The notes: a model not told the origin generated them from the sequence alone. 64,000 nucleotides of DNA from Ruminococcus sp. (GCA_017411835.1 JAFQPG010000007.1:1-64000), one strand, 5' to 3'; shown: positions 15,668 through 23,754, numbered from the stretch's first letter. Made by a program: numbers and translations.

Positions 15668-16813
15668 TTACAAAGCAACTAATGCATCGAGCAGCTCAAA
15701 AAACACCGCAGTAAAGCTTATTTTGTCGATATCCTCTTTTGCTACTATATCAAACTTCGCGACTGTTTTTTCATCAAGCGTAAATTCAAGCGTGCCTGCC
15801 TTATCCCCTTTCTTTACGGGTGCAGTAAGCTCTTCTTTAAGCTTTATGTTTTTCTCGACGTTTTTGCTACTTCCCTTTTCTATTACTAAGCTTTTAGCAC
15901 CGACGCATTCAAGCTTAGCTTCACTTTGCATTCCGTCTTTTACTTTTATGTTTTTTAGCTTACTGTCATTTGCTGAAAAATTAAGGACTTCATAATTTGC
16001 AAAACCGTAGTCTAAAAGTGACGCCGCGTCCTTAAAACGCTCTATACCCGTAGAGCTTCCGAGCACAACCGCAACAAGCGACATATCGCCACGCGTAGCC
16101 GTTGCGCTGATGCAAGAGCCCGCTTGCCCTGTCGTACCTGTTTTTAAGCCTGTTATGCCGTCGTAAGATTTCAAAAGCTTGTTTGTGTTTACTATCTGGG
16201 TTTCGCCATCGCGCAGGGTATCTATCCAGATAGTCGTGTAGTCAAAAATCTTTTCGTGTTTTATGAGCTGAGCACTCATCAAAGCAACGTCGTAAGCACT
16301 CGTGAGATGCCCCTCTTCGTCAAGCCCGTTGCAGTTTTTAAACACAGTGTTTTTCATACCGAGCTCTTTTGCACGCTCGTTCATTTTTAAAACAAAATCG
16401 CTCTCGCTACCGCACAAATGCTCAGCCAAAGCGACGGCGGCATCGTTTGCAGACGCGACGGCAGTCGCCTTTATCATTTCGTCAACCGTCATCTGCTCGC
16501 CTACCTCAAGCCATATATCCGACCCGCCCATACTTTTTGCATGCTCGGAGGTGGTGACGACATCATCGTAAGAAATTTTGCCGTCCTCAATCGCCTCCAT
16601 AATAAGCAAAAGTGTCATCACCTTTGTGATTGATGCACAGGCACGCGACTCATCTGCATTTTTCTCAAAAAGAATTTTACCGCTATTTGGCTCAATTAAA
16701 ATGGCGCTCGGCGACGGGATTTCCTCTTGTGTAAGCGCAGACGCAGGAAAACTCAGAGTACAAAACATAAATGCAAACACCAAAACAAAAATTAAACATC
16801 TCTTTATTAACAT
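15668..16813 (-). CDS. D-alanyl-D-alanine carboxypeptidase (S11, PBP5 type)
   Basis: A 381-aa exported carboxypeptidase with signal peptide (1-26), SITK nucleophile motif (about 62-65), SAN (about 119-121) and KTGTTGQAG. A PBP5_C beta domain covers about 285-360, and the hydrophobic C-terminal end could act as a membrane anchor. It is a second S11 enzyme, distinct in sequence from the one at 4893-6005, and its location away from the spore operon suggests the vegetative role. Its ribosome binding site lies inside a hairpin (16814-16857). Confidence 0.9.
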   Translation of the reverse strand: MLIKRCLIFVLVFAFMFCTLSFPASALTQEEIPSPSAILIEPNSGKILFEKNADESRACASITKVMTLLLIMEAIEDGKISYDDVVTTSEHAKSMGGSDIWLEVGEQMTVDEMIKATAVASANDAAVALAEHLCGSESDFVLKMNERAKELGMKNTVFKNCNGLDEEGHLTSAYDVALMSAQLIKHEKIFDYTTIWIDTLRDGETQIVNTNKLLKSYDGITGLKTGTTGQAGSCISATATRGDMSLVAVVLGSSTGIERFKDAASLLDYGFANYEVLNFSANDSKLKNIKVKDGMQSEAKLECVGAKSLVIEKGSSKNVEKNIKLKEELTAPVKKGDKAGTLEFTLDEKTVAKFDIVAKEDIDKISFTAVFFELLDALVAL

Positions 16814-16857
16814 AAAAAAGCACCTCTTTCGTTACTACAAAAGTATGAAAAAGGTGC
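16814..16857 (-). terminator. ispF terminator/attenuator that buries the next ribosome binding site
   Basis: On the minus strand GCACCTTTTTC pairs with GAAAGAGGTGC (one mismatch, 16-nt loop), followed by six T and then directly by ATG of the carboxypeptidase gene. The 3' arm contains the GAGGTG ribosome binding site. The structure can therefore end the ispDF transcript and also hide the start of the downstream gene. Confidence 0.65.
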
Positions 16858-16873
16858 GTTTTCTATTCTCTTT

Positions 16874-17341
16874 TTAATCAATAAGGCAAACTGCGTGCGC
16901 TGATATACCCTCGCCACTACCGGTAAAGCCGAGATTTTCTTCGGTGGTAGCTTTTACATTAACCTGCGATACATCAATCTTGCAGGTATAGGCGATGTTT
17001 TCTCTCATATTTTCGATATACGGCTTTAGCTTTGGAGCCTGAGCGATAACAGTCGCGTCGATATTGACGATGCTATAGCCTTTTTCTTTAAGCAGTTTAA
17101 CTACCTCTCTGAGCAAAAGCATACTGTCGGCATCTTTAAAACGCTCGTCGGTATCAGGAAAATGATAACCGATGTCGTGCAGTGATGCTGCTCCAAGCAA
17201 AGCATCCATAATTGCGTGGAGCAGTACGTCGGCATCAGAATGGCCTAAAAGTCCTTTTTTGTATGGTATTTGCTCACCGCCTAAGATAAGCAATCTGTCT
17301 TCTACTAATTTATGTACGTCGTAGCCGTGTCCTATTCTCAT
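16874..17341 (-). CDS. ispF: 2-C-methyl-D-erythritol 2,4-cyclodiphosphate synthase
   Basis: A 155-aa IspF, which forms the cyclic diphosphate intermediate of the MEP isoprenoid pathway. Zinc ligands are in the N-terminal GYDVHKL (Asp8, His10) and [18 protein letters not shown] motifs. The C-terminal [15 protein letters not shown] is diagnostic. It follows ispD by about 33 bp, so the two consecutive cytidyl steps are co-transcribed. Confidence 0.95.
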   Translation of the reverse strand: MRIGHGYDVHKLVEDRLLILGGEQIPYKKGLLGHSDADVLLHAIMDALLGAASLHDIGYHFPDTDERFKDADSMLLLREVVKLLKEKGYSIVNIDATVIAQAPKLKPYIENMRENIAYTCKIDVSQVNVKATTEENLGFTGSGEGISAHAVCLID

Positions 17342-17374
17342 ATAAATCGCCTCTTTATTTCTTTATTAGAATTC

Positions 17375-18073
17375 TTATTTAGAATTATTTTCTCTTGAAT
17401 TTAAAATCGCCTGAGCAAAAATCAAATCAGTTTGAGTCGTCAGTTTTATATTTTCAGCACTGCCGATAACTATGCTTACTTTTTCTTTAAGCGCTTCAAC
17501 CATAGAGCAATCGTCGGTTACATTAAGGCAATTTTCCTGAGCATAATCAATCGCTTTTAAATAAAGTGATTTTTCAAAAACTTGTGGGGTTTGCACCGCC
17601 TTAAGTAAGGCTCTGTCAGGTGTAGAGCTAATTATATTTTCGCTGTCTACTACCTTAATTGTATCAGTAACAGGTGTGCCGAGAGTTGCGGCTTTGCTTA
17701 CGTACGCGTGCTTTACCACCGCTTTGATGTCGCTTTCTGAAATAAGCGGACGAGCGCCGTCGTGGATAGCAAAAAACTTCGTATTTTCAGAGCACGCAAG
17801 CACGCCGTTTTTTACCGATTGCGCCCTTGTATCAGAGCCGTTTACAACTGCTTTTACTTTAGAAAATTTTTGAGCAATAGCAGATATAGCCTCTTTGTCA
17901 CATTCTCTGCAGACAACGACAATTTCGTCAATCACATCGCTGTTTTCAAACGCAGTCAGCGTATGACTTATAGTCTCTTTGCCGTTTAGTTTTATAAGCT
18001 GTTTTGAAACAGACAGTCCCATTCTGGTTGAGTTGCCCGATGCGGCGATAATCGCGCTTGTAAAAAATTTCAT
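17375..18073 (-). CDS. ispD: 2-C-methyl-D-erythritol 4-phosphate cytidylyltransferase
   Basis: A 232-aa IspD, which transfers CMP from CTP to MEP. The nucleotide loop AASGNSTRMG lies near the N-terminus, followed by KQLIKLNGKETISHTL; HDGARPLIS and the C-terminal TTQTDLIFAQAIL are also seen. The start at 18073 follows AGGTG; an upstream ATG eight codons earlier lies inside a hairpin and lacks a ribosome binding site. Confidence 0.93.
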   Translation of the reverse strand: MKFFTSAIIAASGNSTRMGLSVSKQLIKLNGKETISHTLTAFENSDVIDEIVVVCRECDKEAISAIAQKFSKVKAVVNGSDTRAQSVKNGVLACSENTKFFAIHDGARPLISESDIKAVVKHAYVSKAATLGTPVTDTIKVVDSENIISSTPDRALLKAVQTPQVFEKSLYLKAIDYAQENCLNVTDDCSMVEALKEKVSIVIGSAENIKLTTQTDLIFAQAILNSRENNSK

Positions 18074-18089
18074 ACTGCACCTATATTTT

Positions 18090-18115
18090 ATCCGCAATAC
18101 ATCTGTACTGCGGAT
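18090..18115. other. Stable hairpin between metY and ispD
   Basis: ATCCGCA and its complement, extended by a TAC/GTA inner pair, form a hairpin in the 54-bp gap. The + strand continues as AATTTTT, but both neighbouring genes are on the minus strand, where no U-run follows. More likely a processing or leader structure than a simple terminator. Confidence 0.5.
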
Positions 18116-18127
18116 AATTTTTAAAGA

Positions 18128-19393
18128 TTATACGGTTTCTAAAGCCTGTGATAAATCAGCGATGATGTCATCAACATCTTCTATACCAACAGAGAGTCTG
18201 ATCATATTAGGCATAATGCCTGCATCAAGCAACTGCTCGTCTGTAAGCTGACGGTGTGTAGTAGACGCAGGGTGAAGCACGCAGGTACGCGCATCAGCAA
18301 CGTGCACAACGATTTTAGCAAGCTTTAATGCTTCCATCATTTTAGCAGCCTCTGCCTTGCCGCCCTTTACGCCAAAGGAGATTACGCCGCAGGTACCCTG
18401 TGGCATATATTTTTTAGCAAGCTTAAAGTACTTGTTTGACTCAAGCTCAGGGAAATTCACCCAATCAACCTTAGGGTTGCTCTCCAAAAACTTTGCAACC
18501 TTAAGCGCATTTTCGCAATGGCGAGCCATTCTTAAATGCAGAGTTTCGATACCTAAGTTTAGTAAGAAAGCATTCTGCGGAGCCATCTGTGTGCCTAAAT
18601 CACGCATCAAGTGCACGCGTGCCTTTGCAATATAAGCTGCCTTGCCAAAATGCTCTGTATACGTAACGCCATGGTAGGTTTCGTCAGGTGTTGTAAGCAT
18701 TGGATACTTGCCGTTGTTCCAGTCAAAATTACCGCTGTCAACGATACATCCGCCGAGCGCTACAGCGTGACCGTCGAGATACTTCGATGTAGAATGAACG
18801 ATAATGTCAGCGCCCCATTCAAACGGTCTGCAATTTACAGGAGTAGCAAAGGTGTTGTCAACAATAAGCGGACAACCGTGAGCATGAGCACATTTTGCAT
18901 ACAGCTCAAGGTCGCATACATCGAGCGATGGGTTTGATAAGGTTTCTGTAAAAACAGCACGTGTATTTTCTTTAAAAGCATTATTAAGTTCTTCTTCAGA
19001 TGCCGCAGGGTCAACAAAAGAAAACTCGATGCCTAAATCACGCAAAGTTTTATTAAACAGGTTAAATGTGCCGCCGTAGATAGCCGCCGCACAAATAACG
19101 TGGTCGCCGGTTTTACAGATATTTGTGATAGAAATCAAAGACGCAGCCTGTCCTGCAGATGTGAGCATAGCGCCCACACCGCCCTCTAAAGCGGCGATTT
19201 TCTTTTCAACATTATCAAGTGTCGGATTTGCAAGACGGGTGTAGAAAAAGCCGTCAGCCTCTAAATCAAACAGCTTGCCCATAGTTTCTGCGCTGTCGTA
19301 AGCATAGGTAGTGCTCTGCACAATCGGGAGCACTCGTGGCTCACCGTTTTTAGGCTCGTAGCCCGCTTGCACGCATTTAGTATTTATTTTCAT
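18128..19393 (-). CDS. metY: O-acetylhomoserine sulfhydrylase family (Cys/Met PLP enzyme)
   Basis: A 421-aa PLP-dependent transsulfuration-family enzyme, best read as O-acetyl-L-homoserine aminocarboxypropyltransferase, making homocysteine from O-acetylhomoserine and sulfide. Seen: the FFYTRLANPT and SAGQAASL phosphate-binding regions and the PLP lysine in HSTSKYLDGH, with VDNTFATP and the C-terminal RLSVGIEDVDDII. The DETYHGVTYTEHFG insertion fits the MetY subfamily. Methionine gamma-lyase is a less likely alternative. No SAM riboswitch is seen upstream; it starts 4 bp after the zinc-ribbon protein gene. Confidence 0.87.
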   Translation of the reverse strand: MKINTKCVQAGYEPKNGEPRVLPIVQSTTYAYDSAETMGKLFDLEADGFFYTRLANPTLDNVEKKIAALEGGVGAMLTSAGQAASLISITNICKTGDHVICAAAIYGGTFNLFNKTLRDLGIEFSFVDPAASEEELNNAFKENTRAVFTETLSNPSLDVCDLELYAKCAHAHGCPLIVDNTFATPVNCRPFEWGADIIVHSTSKYLDGHAVALGGCIVDSGNFDWNNGKYPMLTTPDETYHGVTYTEHFGKAAYIAKARVHLMRDLGTQMAPQNAFLLNLGIETLHLRMARHCENALKVAKFLESNPKVDWVNFPELESNKYFKLAKKYMPQGTCGVISFGVKGGKAEAAKMMEALKLAKIVVHVADARTCVLHPASTTHRQLTDEQLLDAGIMPNMIRLSVGIEDVDDIIADLSQALETV

Positions 19394-19397
19394 ATCT

Positions 19398-19922
19398 TTA
19401 TCCTCCTAATAAGCTCTTAATAAGTTCCATAACATAGTCTGTGCCAAAAATCACTAAAGCCATAAGCAAAACAAAAAGCAAGGCTGAAATCACCTTTACT
19501 GTAGTGCGCTTTGATCTGCTCATCGACTCTGATTTTACGATATCAGACTTGTACTCGTCGATATCAGCTTGAATCTGCTCAAGCAAAGGCTCGATGTAGT
19601 CGAGGTTTACTTCAAGCGGTTTTAAGATTTCGTAAGCCTTTGGTACGGCAGAATACGGAATAAGCACCGCAACATTTACAAGCTTTGCATCGTAGCCTGT
19701 GACAATCTCGTTAGCAACACTCTGCGCACCGTACTGGGTTTCGATAAACGGAATGTCGTTGTCTTTTAAAGCACCGCATACCATATTGCGTTCAAGACCA
19801 CCGACAACGCAAAGCCTTACCGGCTCATTTATATCGTCAACCAGCTTATATTTTTTATTACAATCAGTACATCTAGTATCTGCACCATTATACATTTTCT
19901 TGCATTCTTTACAGATTTTCAT
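19398..19922 (-). CDS. Zinc-ribbon protein with DUF2007-like domain and C-terminal membrane anchor
   Basis: A 174-aa protein. An N-terminal zinc ribbon CKECKKMYNGADTRCTDC (residues 4-21) is followed by a DUF2007-like region (VCGALKDNDIPFIET, with GYDAKLVNVAVLIPYSAVPKAYEIL) and a C-terminal transmembrane helix (about 148-168). Start at 19922 has AGAGGTG; a longer frame upstream has no ribosome binding site. Shares a transcript with metY (4-bp gap). Function unknown. Confidence 0.7.
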   Translation of the reverse strand: MKICKECKKMYNGADTRCTDCNKKYKLVDDINEPVRLCVVGGLERNMVCGALKDNDIPFIETQYGAQSVANEIVTGYDAKLVNVAVLIPYSAVPKAYEILKPLEVNLDYIEPLLEQIQADIDEYKSDIVKSESMSRSKRTTVKVISALLFVLLMALVIFGTDYVMELIKSLLGG

Positions 19923-20028
19923 ATATACACCTCTATCTATACCTAAAATATAATACAGATAATATATAAATATATCACACATAAAAAATCTTTTCAACTA
20001 ATAGACGAAAAACTTTCTGCAAAAACAA

Positions 20029-20056
20029 AGCTGAGCAGTTAAAACACCACTCAGCT
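20029..20056 (-). terminator. Terminator of dpaAB
   Basis: AGCTGAG and CTCAGCT form a 7-bp stem, with a further possible inner GT/AC pairing, followed on the minus strand by TTGTTTTTG. It lies about 40 bp past the dpaB stop. Confidence 0.75.
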
Positions 20057-20098
20057 AAAAATTATATTTCTGTTTTAGAATTAAGTTTCTCGTAACAA

Positions 20099-20671
20099 TC
20101 ACATTATTATCGGTTGGTATTGCTCGTGCTTAAGCGCTTTTTCAATGCATTGCGGGATAAGCTCGAAATGGGAAACCAAAGAATTCGGCTTGTTTTTTGG
20201 GTCGTCCTGACTAAACGGCACAAAGTACACGTTTTTTGTGTTTAACAGCTTACCGATATTTTGTGCAGATGCCGACAGTCCGTCGTTTGTCGCAATACAA
20301 AGCAGTAACGGTCGAAGTATTCTCAAATGCGATTTTGCCGCCATCGTGACAGGAGTGTCGGTAATTGCGTTTGCAATTTTTGCGAGTGTGTTTCCTGTGC
20401 ATGGTGAAATAAGCAGTAAATCGCACATCTTTTTCGGTCCAATCGGCTCTGCTTTTGTGATTGTATCTACTATCCTTTTTTGAGTAATTTCTTCAATTTT
20501 TCTTACAAAGTCTTTTGCACTGCCAAAGCGTGTATCAGTACTTGATGCTGTCAAAGACATAATCGGCAGAACATCATATCCCAACTGCACGAGATTTTGC
20601 ATCTGTGCAATCGCTTTAGAAAAGGTGCAAAAGGAACCGCAAAGAGCATATCCTATGCTCACTTTTGACAC
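20099..20671 (-). CDS. dpaB: Dipicolinate synthase subunit B (SpoVFB)
   Basis: A 190-aa flavoprotein-like subunit that with DpaA makes dipicolinic acid in the mother cell for loading into the spore core. Seen: the family start IGYALCGSFCTFSKA and the LLISPCTGNTLAKIANAITDTPVTMAAKSHLR stretch. GTG start at 20671, supported by GGAGG. It overlaps dpaA by 13 bp. Confidence 0.93.
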   Translation of the reverse strand: MSKVSIGYALCGSFCTFSKAIAQMQNLVQLGYDVLPIMSLTASSTDTRFGSAKDFVRKIEEITQKRIVDTITKAEPIGPKKMCDLLLISPCTGNTLAKIANAITDTPVTMAAKSHLRILRPLLLCIATNDGLSASAQNIGKLLNTKNVYFVPFSQDDPKNKPNSLVSHFELIPQCIEKALKHEQYQPIIM

Positions 20672-21528
20672 CTGTCATCCTCCTCAAGCATATTTGTAAT
20701 TGTGTTTTTTATAATTTCGCCTGCTGATTTCGGCGCACATTTTCCGGGTAGCGACAGCGCGTGTATTGCACATATCGACATTCTTGAAGCAGATAAAAAG
20801 TCTACTCCGCCGGGGGCTGATGCTAAATCTATAACAATCGCGTGCTTTGCGATGTGCGACAAAACCTTTGAATTGAAAATAAGTGCAGGCACGGTGTTGA
20901 ATATTAAATCAAAAGGCTTAAGCGTGTGAAGATCATTTGTAAAAACGCCTTTGCACTGCTTTGTTGAAATATAGGCTAAATCTTTCTTGCTTCTTGCACT
21001 TACCGTCACATCAGCGTTTAAAGCAATAAGCATATCGGTAAGCACCTTGCCTATTCTGCCAAAGCCACAAACAAGGCATTTTGAATGTGAAATTGTACCC
21101 TCAAACTCACGCATAGCAATCTCAAGCGCACCCTCAGCAGTAGAGACCGCATTTAACACAGCAAACTCTTCTCTTTGTGAGTAATCGTACACAAGCTCTT
21201 TATTAATAGACGGAGCAATTTCTAAAAGCTTATCCTTTTGACCGCAAAATATCTTTTTGCCTTTTATTGCACTTAAAAAAGTCTCGTCAAAAGCGATGTT
21301 TTCTTCTGACATAGGAGCATTTAAATATCCGCCCTTTACGCAAGGCAACGGCAAAACTATAAGCTCGCTTTTAGCCCCCGCTTCTACCGGTGACAAAACC
21401 TTTATTTCGCAGTCGCTTTTTATTTTATCAAAGCCACCCAAAGCTACATTTACACCATCGTCACAAAAAGCCTTTGCACAAAAAAGCTGGCGTTTGTCTC
21501 CACCGATTATGGCTACGCTGTTATACAA
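20659..21528 (-). CDS. dpaA: Dipicolinate synthase subunit A (SpoVFA)
   Basis: A 289-aa DpaA with an N-terminal dipicolinate-synthase domain and an NAD(P)-binding Rossmann domain (CLVCGFGRIGKVL, about 154-166). It acts on the product of dihydrodipicolinate synthesis. The TTG at 21528 is chosen because AAAGGTGGG lies the right distance upstream, it gives MYNSVAIIGGDKRQ, and the length matches the usual roughly 297 aa. A frame open further upstream would run through the promoter. A candidate SigK promoter is 38 bp upstream. Confidence 0.9.
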   Translation of the reverse strand: MYNSVAIIGGDKRQLFCAKAFCDDGVNVALGGFDKIKSDCEIKVLSPVEAGAKSELIVLPLPCVKGGYLNAPMSEENIAFDETFLSAIKGKKIFCGQKDKLLEIAPSINKELVYDYSQREEFAVLNAVSTAEGALEIAMREFEGTISHSKCLVCGFGRIGKVLTDMLIALNADVTVSARSKKDLAYISTKQCKGVFTNDLHTLKPFDLIFNTVPALIFNSKVLSHIAKHAIVIDLASAPGGVDFLSASRMSICAIHALSLPGKCAPKSAGEIIKNTITNMLEEDDRCQK

Positions 21529-21565
21529 AATTTCACGCCCACCTTTCAAAATAATACTACACTCA

Positions 21566-21593
21566 TATTTTATGTAGGCATAGTTTTTTTGTG
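21566..21593 (-). promoter_or_regulatory. Candidate SigK-type promoter of dpaAB
   Basis: On the minus strand CAC (21591-21593), a 16-bp spacer and CATAAAATA (21566-21574). This matches the mother-cell SigK consensus AC-16-CATANNNTA. In Bacillus the orthologous spoVF operon is SigK-dependent, which fits. SigE has a similar -10 and is the alternative. Confidence 0.6.
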
Positions 21594-21602
21594 AAACAAA
21601 AA

Positions 21603-21627
21603 GAGCAGACAAGTAAGCCTGTCTGCC
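21603..21627 (-). terminator. Terminator of the DUF1540 gene
   Basis: GGCAGACA and TGTCTGC(TC) form the stem, followed on the minus strand by TTTTTG. It separates the DUF1540 gene from dpaA. Confidence 0.8.
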
Positions 21628-21647
21628 CTTTCTTATTTCACCATTTA

Positions 21648-21833
21648 CTAACAGCTCTTGCAGCTATCCTTGCACATAAAGCTTGCACAGTCTGTGCACT
21701 CAACCTTTGTAGGGTTCTTTTCGTGTGTCTGCACGTTGATGCTCTCTAATGAGCAGTAGTTTTCAGTATTATTGTGGAATTTACAACTGTCTACTGTGCA
21801 GTGGATGCTACGGTTTACATAAGTGTTGTCCAT
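21648..21833 (-). CDS. DUF1540 Cys-rich small protein
   Basis: A 61-aa protein with one DUF1540 unit: IHCTVDSCKFH, then CSLESINV, then TDCASFMC, ending in another Cys-rich tail CKDSCKSC. Nine cysteines suggest metal binding. Genes of this family are common in spore-forming Clostridia, with no settled function. Start at 21833 follows GAGGTGA; the open frame upstream has no ribosome binding site. Confidence 0.85.
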   Translation of the reverse strand: MDNTYVNRSIHCTVDSCKFHNNTENYCSLESINVQTHEKNPTKVECTDCASFMCKDSCKSC

Positions 21834-21954
21834 TTTGTTCACCTCGTTTATTTTTCGGCATAATACACATACGCCGATTTTATTATCTGTAATAGCAAAC
21901 GATATATTCGTAACAAATCGCGTTTTTAAAAATATCATATACTGAGGTGATAAT

Positions 21955-22290
21955 ATGAAGATTGTATTTTTCGTTATACTTTCATTTTTAGCAGTTGTTG
22001 GAATATCACACATTGTATTTGAAATTTACTACAGGATAACAAAATTTAATGATGACTGCACAGCCTTGCTGATTATCCCAAAAATCGGAAAAAGCAAAGA
22101 CGTAGAATTTACCGTTCGCAGTATTATATCAAAACTAAGAAAGCTAAACGACCTTGAAATCAAAAACGTGGTGTGCATCAGCGACGACTTAAACGAATAC
22201 ACAAAAAAAGAACTTCGGCTTTTGCAAAATGATTTTGAAAATCTTTACGTTTTAACTAAGCAGGAATTTATAGAAAAAGTAGGGTCATAA
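21955..22290 (+). CDS. Hypothetical membrane-anchored protein
   Basis: A 111-aa protein with one N-terminal transmembrane helix (IVFFVILSFLAVVGISHIVF) and a charged cytoplasmic or outer domain ending KQEFIEKVG. Starts after GAGGTGA. No family recognised. Lies between the divergent DUF1540 gene and a lipoprotein gene. Confidence 0.65.
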   Translation: MKIVFFVILSFLAVVGISHIVFEIYYRITKFNDDCTALLIIPKIGKSKDVEFTVRSIISKLRKLNDLEIKNVVCISDDLNEYTKKELRLLQNDFENLYVLTKQEFIEKVGS

Positions 22291-22312
22291 ATTTTAATAT
22301 TTTTCAAAAGCA

Positions 22313-22341
22313 TTGACTTAAAAATTTGCATATAGTAAACT
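22313..22341 (+). promoter_or_regulatory. SigA-type promoter of the lipoprotein gene
   Basis: TTGACT, 17-bp spacer, TAAACT, about 62 bp before the start codon at 22403. Confidence 0.6.
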
Positions 22342-22402
22342 GAAATCAGAGAGAAATCTCATAATTTTTTACTATAAACAACAATTCGAAAGGATGGTAA
22401 AA

Positions 22403-22744
22403 ATGAAAAAACTGAGCATTATTTTATGTGTTGTCATCTTGTTGTCGACAGTACTTTGTGCTTGCGGTGCTGACTCGATTGTTGGTAGCTGGAGTGCTAG
22501 CGTTGAGGGTACTCAGATGACTTTAACCTTCGAAGAAGACGGCACAGGCACTATATCAGCTTTGGGCGGATTGCTCGCTGTTGATTACACATACGAAGTA
22601 AAATCAGATGTCATTAAACTTACACCTGTTGAAAGCTCAGAAGATTTGCTAGATGCAAACGAGCTCCCGTACACCTTAGACAAAGACACACTCACAATCA
22701 CTGATGGCGACGATACAATCGAGTTTTCAAGAGACAAAGGCTAA
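22403..22744 (+). CDS. Putative lipoprotein with small beta-rich domain
   Basis: A 113-aa exported lipoprotein. Signal peptide with lipobox LCAC (lipidated Cys21), then a domain starting IVGSWSASVEGTQMTLTFEEDGTG, which is the pattern of lipocalin-like proteins of Clostridia (SVVGTW...F.EDGTG). Start at 22403 chosen because AAAGGATGG lies upstream; the ATG at 22394 overlaps that site. Substrate unknown. Confidence 0.78.
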   Translation: MKKLSIILCVVILLSTVLCACGADSIVGSWSASVEGTQMTLTFEEDGTGTISALGGLLAVDYTYEVKSDVIKLTPVESSEDLLDANELPYTLDKDTLTITDGDDTIEFSRDKG

Positions 22745-22776
22745 AATACTGAACATAACAAATTTCTAAATCTGGT

Positions 22777-22902
22777 GATGAACGAAAGCCGATAAAGGAA
22801 GTTACAACCGAACTGCTAAATAAATATATAGATAAAATTGTTGTCAGTGAAAAAAGAAAGGCTAAAAACAGAGTTATGATATTTTGGAAAATTAACAATT
22901 AA
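22777..22902 (+). pseudogene. 3' remnant of a serine site-specific recombinase
   Basis: A 41-codon open tail ending in TAA reads VTTELLNKYIDKIVV, then SEKRKAKNRVMIFWKIN. This is the usual C-terminal end of large serine recombinases of conjugative transposons (DUF4368-like: LT.ELL..LIDKIVV.E). There is no start codon, ribosome binding site or catalytic domain upstream, only the lipoprotein gene. Sequence is AT-rich. It looks like what is left of an excised or deleted mobile element. Confidence 0.72.
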
Positions 22903-22960
22903 CTTGTTAGTGAAACTAATAGAATATCCAGTTTCTTTAACTATTATTTACTATATCAAA

Positions 22961-22994
22961 AAGCCCCAGAACACTTTGAAGTGCTCTGGGGCTT
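22961..22994 (-). terminator. Terminator downstream of the RHS fragment
   Basis: AAGCCCCAGA and TCTGGGGCTT form a perfect 10-bp outer stem with further inner CTT/AAG pairing. On the minus strand TTTTTGATATAG follows. Probably the original terminator of the RHS gene. Confidence 0.75.
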
Positions 22995-23018
22995 AAAACA
23001 TTTTGTACACCTATTAGA

Positions 23019-23228
23019 TCAGCGAGATACAACTCTACTAATTTCCTGAATGAGCAAACCGCCTTCGTGAAGATATGTATACTTTACGCCATCTACAGTT
23101 TTAGTAAGACGCATACCGTCAGTATCGTAAGTATATTCTACAGTTGTATCGTCTTTAGTGTAACTATCAAGCTGTCTACCCTTTGACTAAGAGAAAGTAA
23201 AGCCATCTCGATAATTAGTCGGGTTACC
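23019..23228 (-). pseudogene. RHS/YD-repeat protein fragment with in-frame stop
   Basis: Seventy codons on the minus strand start GNPTNYRDGFTFS, hit TAG at 23187-23189 where Trp (TGG) is expected, then continue SKGRQLDSY, VEYTYDTDGMRLTKTVDG and YLHEGGLLIQE to a TGA. These are diagnostic YD/RHS repeats of polymorphic toxin proteins. No start codon is present and homology begins abruptly at 23228. It is a decayed piece of an RHS toxin or wall-associated protein. The rest of 22903-23247 shows no other gene. Confidence 0.82.
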
Positions 23229-23247
23229 TAACCTTCAATATTTATTT

Positions 23248-23754
23248 TTAAATATCGTAATATTCGTAATTTCTATTTATGTGCCTTAGTGACATTATCA
23301 CAAAAAACAATAAAACAGCCCTGTAAACAAAAACCAAAAGAAAAAAAATATATGACAACATAAAAACAAATGATAAGGCTATCTCTACTAGTAAAATAGC
23401 AAGCCAAATTCTTAGAACAGTTTTAGCCTTTGGTTTAAATATGTGTAATGAAAAACAAGACATAACAACACACAGCAAAACATTGATTACCGTGATAATT
23501 ATATTAAATCCGATACATTCTGGAATCATACTAATAACCATAACACTGAAATCAAAAACCACAAAGCTTCCCAGTCTACTATACATATCCAAGAAACTAA
23601 ACATAAAATCGCCATTATGAAACAGACCTATCGCTATATCTATAGATTGCATAATCAATAAAATAATTGTTGACATAATCATAGTTTCGATCAACAAAAA
23701 GCTAATAATCTGCCAAAATGAAATGTGCTTTTTAACCACAATAAAACAACGCAT
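23248..23754 (-). CDS. Multi-pass membrane protein, unknown
   Basis: A 168-aa hydrophobic protein with about four transmembrane helices (near 14-40, 62-82, 85-105 and 115-155) and few charged residues. AT-rich codon use unlike the surrounding core genes. GGTGGGC precedes the ATG. It lies just upstream of the RHS fragment on the same strand. It could be an orphan immunity or accessory protein of that toxin locus, or an unrelated acquired gene. No family recognised. Confidence 0.6.
   Translation of the reverse strand: MRCFIVVKKHISFWQIISFLLIETMIMSTIILLIMQSIDIAIGLFHNGDFMFSFLDMYSRLGSFVVFDFSVMVISMIPECIGFNIIITVINVLLCVVMSCFSLHIFKPKAKTVLRIWLAILLVEIALSFVFMLSYIFFLLVFVYRAVLLFFVIMSLRHINRNYEYYDI

Noticed and set aside
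19923..20098. SAM riboswitch or T-box upstream of the metY operon
   Set aside because: The region is short and A/T-rich, with no conserved riboswitch core; only the dpaB terminator stands out.
22777..23228. Functional mobile element
   Set aside because: Only a recombinase tail and an RHS piece with an internal stop remain; no intact transposase, ends or target duplication found.
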